Below, one piece after another: positions 9,558 to 18,362 of a stretch of DNA of 21,605 nt; position 1 is the first letter of the stretch; every line of letters starts with the position of its first letter. The stretch covers positions 1 through 21,605 of the forward strand of contig CAXKVV010000881.1 of the NCBI GenBank assembly GCA_964058805.1, read 5' to 3'. The translations under genes were made by a program, and so were the position numbers. The notes under the pieces were generated by a model. That model saw only the letters and a program-made list of their open reading frames with translations, searched no databases and was not told the origin of the DNA. This stretch comes from Schoenoplectus triqueter (lineage: Eukaryota; Streptophyta; Magnoliopsida; Poales; Cyperaceae).

Positions 9558-9624
9558 GGGTCTCGCGAAACACACGAGATCCGCTGAACCGGAGCATTGT
9601 GCATCGCTACGTCTCGCGAAACAC
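9558..9624. repeat. Paired GTCTCGCGAAACAC direct repeat
   Basis: Two exact 14-base copies about 52 bases apart, each containing the palindrome TCTCGCGA, in a locally GC-rich patch (9540-9640). CGCGAGA-type motifs are known in some promoters; function here is unproven. Confidence 0.55.
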
Positions 9625-9784
9625 CCTCGCTTGACTTCACTAGTTCACTTCAGCTGCTCAGCAGTCATCTCTGATTCTCTCACACAACATCACATATATC
9701 ATGTCCGCAGGCGATCCTAATGGATGACGACACGCAAGCAATGACGTTTTCGAGATAGTGACATTATGCCGACATCGGATATCT

Positions 9785-9800
9785 ATCAATCAATCAATCA
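9785..9800. repeat. (ATCA)4 microsatellite
   Basis: Four tandem copies of ATCA. Confidence 0.85.
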
Positions 9801-10544
9801 AAGTCCGCCCCGGATCCCAAGGCAACGACTTGACTTGTTCTCATTTAAATTTCAGGGGCGTTTCGCGTCTCCACTTCTGAACAAATTGCATAATATTTAG
9901 ATATTAAATTATCTTCAAAACATCTAGAACGAAGAAAAAAAATACAAAATATGATATTAAAAATTACCAAATTATTTATGCGAGCTATCATGATAATACT
10001 ATAAATAGATATGATACATAATTTGAGATGTAACTGATGGAGAAGAATCAAAGCAAGAGAAAAATAAAAGACAATTGCCAAACGCATGGTTTTTTTTTTT
10101 AAAACGTTTCATCTTGAAATCTACTAAATAATATTACCGCTAGCCCACTACCAATTGATATTAGCTGGGCTATTAGCGCATGAAAAATCTCAATAAAATA
10201 TGTCATCAAAAGTTTTAAATGAAACTGTAAGAGACATGCCAAACATTTTATTTTATTTTTTTTCATTATTCACGCCTTTTAACACCAAGACTCATTATGG
10301 CAAATTTATATTTCACAAAAGAGAAACTTTTTAGAGCTTTGTAAGGAGTGGCCATCAATTAACCGACTGGAATTTCAGTTATCGTATTAGATGAATTATA
10401 GCGGAAAATCGTGGCAAGTTGAAACTCATGATTTTTTGTCTTTTTGATAAGATGTGGTTGTTAAAATTAAATGTTAGGTGTGACGTTTTTTAAGAGATGC
10501 AACTCTATTTAACGGACTTCTCCGGGGTAGAACTAGTTAAATTC
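9801..10544. other. Intergenic, no gene seen
   Basis: AT-rich. An 80-codon minus frame at 9845-10087 is Ile/Leu/Phe-rich because of base composition and has no recognisable domain; I do not call it a gene. Confidence 0.45.
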
Positions 10545-11030
10545 GTGTCTATTATAGTTGCGTATAGCATGACATAGAATGGTACGATTTGAGAATAATA
10601 TGACATGGTTATCCGATATGATACGGTATAATTTTAAATCTGTACTTTAATTATGCTGTTTGATTTTTTAAAATAACACAACACGATAAACAACGTTATA
10701 AGATATAAACACAACACAATATGACAGAACACAAAACTGTACGAAAACATAACACAACACAGATAGACACGATGGACACGAATAGACACGCAAAATAATT
10801 TGGATCATTAGATAATATGATACAACAATTTCAATTCAAAATTAGGCTGTGATTAAAAATTAATAGATCACACGTCTTAACACATATACGATAGCTATTA
10901 TTTTAGTTTTTGAATTTCTTAAAATTTCTAACAATTTAGAATGATTAAAACACACCATATTATATAAATATGACATAATTAAACATAATACGGTTGACGG
11001 TTGACGTGTCTTATTCATATCATATCATAT
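10545..11030. repeat. Decayed repeat rich in ACACAACACGATA-type words
   Basis: Region dense in overlapping GACACG/ACACAACAC words with a GGTTGACGGTTGACGTGTC end near 10991-11010. It resembles a dispersed plant repeat type with CACGACACG-rich arms. I could not find clear terminal repeats or a target duplication, so the limits are approximate. Confidence 0.35.
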
Positions 11031-11082
11031 AATATTCATATCCATATCCATATCCATACCCATACCCATACCCATACCCATA
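11015..11082. repeat. CATATC / CCATAC hexanucleotide microsatellite
   Basis: Compound run: CATAT words turning into (CCATAT)n and then (CCATAC)n up to about 11082. The gradual change of one base per unit suggests repeat expansion with point change. Confidence 0.85.
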
Positions 11083-11106
11083 CTCTCGACAATCAGGAGA
11101 TGTACA

Positions 11107-11529
11107 CATGGGCGGACGCAGGATTTTAGTCAGGGGGGCAAATATAGGATTGTAATAGCTTATCGGGTTTAAATCCATTAACTAATCGGATACTAAATAA
11201 AAAAATAATAATTTAATATATATTCTTACCTAATAAAAAATTTATTAGAATAATAACATTTTATATATTAAAAATAATAATAAAATAAAGCTCAAAGTAA
11301 TAGATAATGAAGTTGATGAAGAAAATTTTCGTCTATAAAATTTTATATTTTGATATCTTTGCATAATTATTTCATTATATATGATATTAAATATTTTTTT
11401 CAATAAAATTAATCAGACAATCCAGAGGGGGCCAAAAAAATTTTCAGGGAGGGCAAACTATCGAAAATATTACCGAAAAGCACTGTTTTTCAAAATCCGC
11501 TCCCCCGCGGGACTGTGGATCCGTCCATG
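11107..11529. mobile_element. Non-autonomous hAT-like element (CATGGGCGGACG family)
   Basis: 423-bp element flanked by a perfect 8-bp duplication GATGTACA (11099-11106 and 11530-11537). The ends are imperfect inverted repeats: CATGGGCGGACGCAGG at the left and, as reverse complement of the right end, CATGGACGGATCCACAG. The interior is AT-rich with GGGGGGCAAA and GAGGGGGCC-type blocks near each end and no transposase frame. 8-bp duplications and CA...TG ends fit the hAT superfamily; the superfamily call is inference. Confidence 0.75.
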
Positions 11530-11537
11530 GATGTACA

Positions 11538-12106
11538 ATACTTGACGGTTAACACGGTACTATAGGGGAGACGCAATTCCTTAACACGGCATAAATTTTA
11601 AAACACTAAGGGCAAGTCTTGTAATTTTAACAAGTGGGAAAGCGACAAAATTAAAGCCCGAAGGCCCGGTTCTTGCTAGTCTGCTACCAAGTCAATGTGA
11701 CATACGGGTAACCGGTTTATCCAGTGGCAACTTGTTTCATAAATAATAGAATCAAGCACAAAATGAGCTCAGCTAAATTTTACATTATGACCTCACAAGA
11801 AATTTCTTCCGCAATGAAGATGCACCGATACAGGGCAGTTGGGACTTTAGGGAAACGCTGTCGTTCCACCAACTACACCAAACCAGATTTTTTTTTTTTC
11901 TATCGCGTGATTGTAAATGTAATTGTCAATAAGAAGACAAAAAGAGAGACCAACGTATATAAACAAATAAAAATAAGTTGGACGAAAATGTCATTAATTT
12001 TATTCAGCCAATTAAGTCATCAATGTGGATAATTTTATTCGGCCAGTTAAGCCTCGACCATTTGGTTGGATGTCAAAAGTCAGCTCTTTTATTCAAACAA
12101 ATATTC
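11538..12106. other. Intergenic, no gene seen
   Basis: Open frames of about 100 codons here (11724-12032 and 11978-12268) overlap one another; one runs into the transposable element at 12115. They show no domain. Confidence 0.45.
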
Positions 12107-12114
12107 TATAATAC

Positions 12115-12568
12115 TAGGGGTGTCAATGGGTCGGGTTCGGATCGGATTCGGGTCGGATCATATTATTTTATTATTATTATTGACCTGACCCGATTAAATT
12201 CGGGTCAAAAAATCTTGACCCACACCCGACCCGACGGGTTACGGGTCAACACGACCCGACCAGTGTAAAATAATTAATTAATTATTAATTATTTTTATAT
12301 AATTTTAAACAAAAAAATATTAATTAATTTATAATTATTTTTAATTAGTGTATATTTAAACTTTAATTAGTACTAAATCATAAAATTATTTCAAAAAATA
12401 TAATTAATCGGGTCGGGTCAGGTTGACCCGAACCCGACCCGACCCGACCCAATTCGGGTCAAAAAAATCAAACCCATACCCGATCCATTTATATTCGGGT
12501 CATGTCGGGTCGGGTCGGATTCGGATCGAGTCGGGTTAACCCGTCGGGTCGGATCAATAATTGACCTA
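12115..12568. mobile_element. Non-autonomous hAT-like element with GGGTCGGGTC arms
   Basis: 454-bp element flanked by a perfect 8-bp duplication TATAATAC (12107-12114 and 12569-12576). The left end reads TAGGGGTGTCAATGGG and the right end, reverse complemented, TAGGTCAATTATTGATCC. Two GC-rich arms, packed with more than a dozen CGGGTC words in both orientations, flank an AT-rich core (about 12268-12410). No transposase is encoded. The dense subterminal hexamers resemble the repeated transposase-binding words known near hAT ends; that role is inferred here. Confidence 0.8.
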
Positions 12569-12724
12569 TATAATACTAATAAATTCACCCCTTCTACGTA
12601 GAGAATCGTAATTTAATTGTTCAAGACACAATGCTGGCAGAACTACAAATTCATCTTAGATGTATCAAACTACTAATTCATACAAGTAAAATTAAAATTA
12701 GGATCCTTGATTATAGAAAACACT

Positions 12725-13179
12725 AAGTTTACCGATTTTTAATTAATTATTTAATTAATCAGAATTAAATAAGTAAGAAAATCGAAAAAGAAATTTGGGA
12801 AGTAGGAGGCCATTTAGTTTCCCATCCCGTGAAACTTCCCACTGCAACACCTAATATTTTTTTTAAAAAATAATATTTTATGGGGGCCATCATTCAAATT
12901 TCTAATCTAAATCTTGAAATGTAGATTATTTTACCGATCCAAAGTTAGTTGCCGACATTTAAATATCGACTCATGTAATCATGTTAAGGTCAGGATTCTC
13001 TTTACCGTTCCTAATAAAAAAATATTTCTTCCCAAAAATTGCACCAAAAGTAAAAAAAAAAAGTACGAAATAGGTCGTGAATTGAATATCAATCAGCCTA
13101 TATATCGAATTTCATTTCTTAATTTCCTACTTATTTAATTCTGATTAATTAAAAAATCAATTAAAAAACGGCTAAATTT
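12725..13179. mobile_element. Palindromic MITE-like element
   Basis: The left arm (about 12725-12796) and the reverse complement of the right arm (about 13107-13179) align over some 65-70 bp at roughly 85% by eye, sharing TTTAATTAATCAGAATTAAA and TAAGTA. The ends are close to AAGTTTACCG and AAATTTAGCCG. The interior (about 310 bp) has no transposase frame. I could not define a target duplication, so the superfamily is open. Confidence 0.65.
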
Positions 13180-13509
13180 GAATCAAGCTTTCAAAATATT
13201 GCTACGGTCCATAGTTAGAAACTAAAAAGATTTCAGTGAATTCAACTAGATAATAAAATATTCAATATCAATATAAAACATTATAATTTTAAGAAGCAAA
13301 TCAAAGCAATTACCCAATATTTTCCATTCGGCTCCACAGACTATTTTTATATAAAAAAATTATAATAAAAAATTCAACAAGAACTGCCTCCTTAAAAGAG
13401 TACAGGCTGCACAGCCCAACCCTGAACACCTACCAAGTGTAGCCTACTATTTTTTTAAACTTTTTGTAAGTAAATAATTTTATCTATAAAGTTATGTCAA
13501 AATTTTCGC
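13180..13509. other. Intergenic, no gene seen
   Basis: AT-rich spacer between two palindromic elements; no frames or repeats supported. Confidence 0.5.
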
Positions 13510-13929
13510 ATATATATATATATAGAGTGGAGATACCGTGAGCTTAACTCAAAAAACATATCAAATCATCTCGAAATTTTAATTTATCATTCTTATTAAT
13601 TTTTTTATATAAAAATCTTGTGGGATGCAAAAATTTGGAGTGTTTTGAGCTTTTTAAGTCACCGTTTTTAATTTTTTAAAATGATGTTCAAGTATTGAAT
13701 ATATTATTATTATTTTTAGAGCTGATTTTCAAAAATTAAAAATCACAACTTAAAAAAACTCAAAACGCTCCAAATTTTTACATCCCATGAGATTTTCATA
13801 TAAAGAATTTAATGAGAATGATAAATTAAAATTTCGAAATGATTTGATATGTTTTTTGAGTTAAGCTCACGGAAGGCTTCTGTGAGCTTGAAGCCACGTA
13901 TCTCCACTCTATATATATATATATATATA
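13510..13929. mobile_element. Long-inverted-repeat MITE inside a TA microsatellite
   Basis: An element at 13525-13909 starts GAGTGGAGATAC and ends with its complement GTATCTCCACTC. Its arms of about 165-190 bp pair with high identity (for example AACTCAAAAAACATATCAAA in both). TA runs abut both ends (13510-13524 and 13910-13929). The right arm has about 26 extra bases (near 13874-13899) missing from the left, so the left arm carries a deletion. There is no coding capacity. The layout matches TA-microsatellite-targeting MITEs described in rice (Micron, TAFT types); membership is inferred from structure, not homology. Confidence 0.8.
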
Positions 13930-14805
13930 ATATATTAAAATAGCAAGATTTTAAATATTGTCATTTAGTTAGAAAACTTACAAATTTTAATCTTCAAATT
14001 AAAGAGCCTAAAAAAATTTTGGGCGAAAAGATACAAGTTACGAGCTTTATCCCATTACTGACCGTAGATTATTCTGACATTTTCTAAAAGAGGATATGTG
14101 TTTTTCTTATGAAAATTTGATCATAAGTTACGATCATTTGTTCATCCGAATGATCCAAAAATATATCAATAGTATCTCGTCAACTCTTAAGAATTATTAA
14201 AAAATATTTTAATTTTTATATTATTAAAAGTTAAGTATACTTTTGTTGATTATTTCTTCGGGTTAGGTTAACCCAAACAAATGTAATTCAAATTATATTA
14301 TTTCAACTTATAAAAAAAATTCATAATTTTTTTTAACATGGTTTATTAAACAAATTATTTTAACTAGAGGGAAAAAAAAGATGGATCCCACCATGGGTAT
14401 GCAATCAGAGTTGGACCGCACTTCAAAAAATATACGACAAGAGTTTGTTAAAGCATCACATTTGTGACAATAGTCAAAAAAAAAATGTTATGTCATGTCA
14501 TAAAATTATAAAATTAATAATCTCTTTTAAGAGATATTTTTGAATAAAATGAAATTATCAAAATGATACTATAATAATTATTTTTCTGTTTCTCCGCTGA
14601 CGTGGTTTATCAAATGACTATTAAATTTAGATAATTATCTAATTTTGTCTAGTCCCTACATCTCTAAAATTCAAATGATATTTGACAATCAATTTGATAA
14701 TAAAATGCATATGCTCTTAACAAGGAACTAAGGAAATTTGAATAACCAATTTGCAAAGGATAATGAGATGGGCTTAATCAAAAGTTGTTAGGCGGAAGTT
14801 TCGAT
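13930..14805. other. Intergenic, no gene seen
   Basis: AT-rich. No frame, no tRNA-like B box and no clear repeat. Confidence 0.45.
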
Positions 14806-14813
14806 ATTGTTGT

Positions 14814-15396
14814 TAGGGTTGTCAATGACACTCTTTTGACCTTTTATCCGATCCGTATCTTAACCGATAAGATGGATATAGATAAAATTTTATTTTCGTT
14901 AGGTCATCGGATATGAGTATGGGTAAAAAAAATATTTCGTTAACTTATCGGGTAATAAATATGTTTATATAGTTAAATATATATATATATATAAATATAA
15001 TTATTTTATACTTTTTAATAATTATAGATAATTAAATTATATAAATATATATACAATAATAATTGATATATATTTTTATGATAATTGACATGAAAAATAT
15101 ATGATTTTTGTTATATCTAAAATGTTAATTATTTTAATTATTATTGCACTTTATTAGTACATTTATTTATCTAAATTATATAATTTTCTCATTGAATTAT
15201 TTTTATTTTACCCGTTATCTATCATTATTCATTCGTTATCCAAAAATTTTAACCCGTTCGCTACTCGAAATTTTTAATAGATAATGATAAGGTATGAATA
15301 AAGAAAGTTTTAATAGGTATAGATAGAATATGATTAAAAAAAATTTTAATAGATATAAATATGAAAATATTTCCATCTGTACCCATTACAGGCCTA
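14814..15396. mobile_element. Non-autonomous hAT-like element, relative of that at 12115
   Basis: 583-bp element with left end TAGGGTTGTCAATG and right end, reverse complemented, TAGGCCTGTAATGGG. Flanking 8-mers are ATTGTTGT (14806-14813) and ATCGTTGT (15397-15404), a duplication with one mismatch. Arms carry words such as TTATCCGATCCG and CCCGTTATC, and the AT-rich core includes a TA run (about 14978-14993). It shares its terminus and architecture with the element at 12115 but has different subterminal words, so it is a sister subfamily and older. Confidence 0.68.
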
Positions 15397-15404
15397 ATCG
15401 TTGT

Positions 15405-16290
15405 TCACACGTTCAAACCTCTTGAAAAGCTGAGGAATAGAAAATCACACTGAATCAACAAAAGCTCTTATTCACCATACACAAATTAAGAAGTAAAAAG
15501 TCACCATAAATACTTAGCAAACAGGTATGGCGGTATGACTGTATCAGAGCTTCCGCTGCACTATAGCATAATTAGCATTTAGGCAGGGTGTGGTTCTCTC
15601 TTTTTTATACTTTTTAAATATTTTCTTTTTATAATTTCGATTTTTTTATAAAAATATCTCCGGCTCCACTAATATACATGATCAAAATTGTCCTACTCAG
15701 ATTTACTTCAAAGTCCTCTCGCTCCGTCCACGAAGTGCTGCGAAAGTCCGAAATTAAAAAAAACAATATCTTCGATTTTTTTTTTTTGAAATTTAAAAAT
15801 AGAATTTAGGGCTCTTCTCAAGTGAGGAGGGGGGACTTTTAGATATCAGTGAAATCCTTCTCATATCATATTTATATTTATTAAGGCGATATAGACAAGA
15901 AATTGTTTCAACTTGTAACAAAATAATATTATTAGCGTATTTTGTAAAGAGATGGATAAATAATCTTTTGCACCCATTCCCACAATTGTTGAGCCAGTCA
16001 TGCAAGTAAATTTAATCGCTCTAATTAATTAATCAATAGCTACTTTAACTTCAATTGGACTCTATTTCACTGAGTAGAAAACTAAGATATGTGAAAAAAG
16101 AAATATTCGACTAGACATCCGGATAACCGAAAGCTTATGAGATACGAAGATCTGGTGGAATTTCTTTAATTATACCTTCTTTTCTATTCTCAGCGGAAGG
16201 GCTAATCGGAATTTCAATAAAGGGCCTTCAAATTTTGTGATTGTGTGTGATCGATATATTATTCTATTAAAGAAAGCCATGATTTCAAAG
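15405..16290. other. Intergenic, no gene seen
   Basis: AT-rich, with homopolymer runs. The minus frame at 15793-16005 is short and has no domain. Confidence 0.45.
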
Positions 16291-16339
16291 AGGTAAAGTT
16301 GGCAAAGAGCCGAGCAACGAATAGATTAATAATTGAAAA

Positions 16340-16620
16340 TTCGTGCCATACTTGGGGCGAGACGATCAGCCGGGGAAGAAGAGGGTGCCATGGTGCTCAA
16401 CTCCTCACCAATCCCTTCACTGTCGTTGGAGATGCAGCGCAGATCTCGCCGCTCGCCGCTCGCCGCTCGCCAGATCTACTGTATGAAACGAGCGTTGAAT
16501 GGAATATTATAGCCGACAAAGGCGGTGGCTACAGTACAAAAGAAAAATGGCATACGCAACAGAGCAAAAAATTCGTCGAGAAATTTGCAGCCCATGATCC
16601 ATGATGGCATGGTATATCCG
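16340..16620. other. GC-richer patch with open frames, unassigned
   Basis: Locally richer in G+C than its surroundings. Three overlapping frames cross it, but the longest (to 16604) starts at TTG, and none has a recognisable domain. It might be a fragment of a gene's 5' region. It contains the 7-bp minisatellite at 16445-16471. Confidence 0.35.
16445..16471. repeat. (CTCGCCG)n heptanucleotide minisatellite
   Basis: Nearly four exact copies of CTCGCCG, bounded on both sides by AGATCT. Confidence 0.9.
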
Positions 16621-16726
16621 TATATGGATTTGATTGGGTTATTACTGTTGGTATTACATCTTTGTTTGTTGGACTTGATAATATCAGAGTCAGCCCATTG
16701 TACAAAACATAGTATTGTTTTCAAAT

Positions 16727-16806
16727 TCACACTTCTTTAAAAAGAACAACCCTCCTGTTTTTGGGAGAATTCATCATTTCAAGCACACACTTCTTTAAAA
16801 GAAAAA
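16727..16806. repeat. Direct repeat CACACTTCTTTAAAA, two copies
   Basis: Near-identical blocks (CACACTTCTTTAAAAAGAAC at about 16728 and CACACTTCTTTAAAAGAAAA at about 16786), some 58 bases apart. Confidence 0.7.
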
Positions 16807-16854
16807 CCTTGGTAGTATTATTTTTGGACAGTTTATGATTTAGTCTATCAATAG

Positions 16855-16920
16855 TGAAAAATATTGTTATCAATAGTGAAATCATTTTGGGTTGAGAAAC
16901 TATGATAACAATATTTTTCA
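16855..16920. repeat. Perfect 17-bp inverted repeat (hairpin)
   Basis: TGAAAAATATTGTTATC (16855-16871) pairs exactly with GATAACAATATTTTTCA (16904-16920) across a 32-base loop. CAATAGTGAAA occurs just before and inside the structure. It could be the remnant of a small palindromic element; the stem is AT-rich. Confidence 0.8.
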
Positions 16921-17127
16921 TATTTATTCGACGATTAGCAATTTACGTCATTAATATAAAAACAAAACAAAATGAAATTAATTATAAAACTCAATAGTCG
17001 ATTTTAATGAAGCAACATTTCTATAACAGATATATAAAATAATTCAATCTAAAATATTTAAATTGTAATAAATCATTATTATCTATCAAAACATGTAATG
17101 TAAACAATTATGTAAGAGCTATGTATA

Positions 17128-17790
17128 TACAACAAATATGTATATGCATGAAGACCCCAATTAGACTCCGCGGTCCGAGAGGGATATATCTCATTCATTT
17201 GGTGATAAGCGGGGCTCTACAGAATTTATGTTCATTCATAATTCTTTACGGTTGTGTGAATCATCTCTTTTGGATTAACGAAAGAGTCATCTACGACATA
17301 TACAATTTAGTTGGGGCTAGTATGACTGCTACTGTGCATGATTCCATGTTATAAGCTGCCATAAAGCTTTATAATTCAATCAGTTTAGTTTATCAACATC
17401 CAACTCATTGATTAAACATATTATAATCATATATATGCATTTACATTCAGTATCAACATGCATCACAATTTTAATTATCAATTTATATCACAAATCATAG
17501 ATCAATCCATCCATAACAATAATGAGTAATAATGAAATACAACATAGAAACTTTATACGAATTTGATTGCAGTTCCTCAATTCGTTTCGTAATGATAGTT
17601 GACACTGCGACCACTTGTTCGCTTTCGATTCTGAACCTCGACACCTAGGTTCGTTTGGGCATTTGATAATTATCTAGACTGCAATTTGTAGCTTTGATTG
17701 GACTTCATTAAATTAATCCTATGGTATCGGTCTGTGATACCAACTCTTTGTTTTCAATAAAAACAGGTGTTGTACCACTTTCTTTCAAAG
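17128..17790 (-). mobile_element. Probable decayed LTR retrotransposon relic
   Basis: On the minus strand, GTTGGTATCACAGACC (about 17729-17744) resembles the TGGTATCAGAGC primer-binding site complementary to initiator tRNA-Met. The sequence below it (for example GACTCCGCGGTCCGAGAGGG near 17165 and GTGAATCATCTCTTTTGGAT near 17256) recalls plant LTR sequences I have seen. No protease, RT or integrase is present, and limits are approximate. This is an inference. Confidence 0.35.
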
Positions 17791-17880
17791 GCTATACAGC
17801 CGTGATTACTTCAATATTAAGTAATAGAAATGAAAGGAAGCCCAACTCTTAACAAAATAATTCAGAAAACCCAACTACCA

Positions 17881-17892
17881 GGCCCAGGCCCA
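17881..17892 (+). promoter_or_regulatory. Tandem site II (TGGGCC) motifs, CLP1 promoter
   Basis: Two adjacent GGCCCA hexamers (TGGGCC on the minus strand) about 140 bases before the 5' UTR donor. Site II motifs bind TCP factors and are common in promoters of growth-linked housekeeping genes. No good TATA box is near, which also fits. Confidence 0.55.
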
Positions 17893-18032
17893 TTCCTTTT
17901 CACAGAGGCGCGCCTCCCCTCTCACTTCGCTGGTCATCAACATCAAACGCTCTCTTCAGCTCTTACTCAGTTAACAAAAATTGAAGAATCTGACACGCTG
18001 GTTGCCGCCGGGGGTTTGCGACCGCGTCGGCG

Positions 18033-18201
18033 GTGAGTTCTCACTTCTTAGTCCTGCATTCTTGAGTTAATTTTCGCCTGGCTTCTTTTGTTGTTTCTGG
18101 TGTTTGCTTCCGGGAGGACCGGGACGTGGTTCAATTGTGCTTGGTTACGATTTACGAGCTGCATTTCAACCCCGGTCTCCTGTGCTCTCGCTCTTTTTCA
18201 G
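18033..18201 (+). other. 5' UTR intron of CLP1
   Basis: Donor CGGCG|GTGAGTTC and acceptor CTCTTTTTCAG|GTTTTG bound a 169-base intron in the leader. The remaining leader is 18202-18362. Predicted from splice signals only. Confidence 0.6.
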
Positions 18202-18362
18202 GTTTTGATACTTGCATATAGAATTCGAAAGAAAAAAGGAACTATCGCCAATCCGTTGCAACTGTAGAATTGTCGAGTACAATTAGAAATTCTATCGAGG
18301 ATCAGGCACAAAAACACTCCACTAGGGCTTTGAGCAGTCAAACAAGTCGAAGATAAACAGCC

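Noticed and set aside
9845..10087. 80-codon minus frame with hydrophobic N-terminus, signal-peptide-like
   Set aside because: Hydrophobicity follows from AT-rich codons along its whole length; no cleavage-like region, domain or promoter.
11724..12268. Two ~100-codon plus frames
   Set aside because: They overlap each other, one enters the hAT-like element, and neither has a recognisable domain.
16299..16604. 101-codon frame in the GC-rich patch as a gene
   Set aside because: Starts at TTG, contains the 7-bp minisatellite, and competing frames of similar length cover the same bases.
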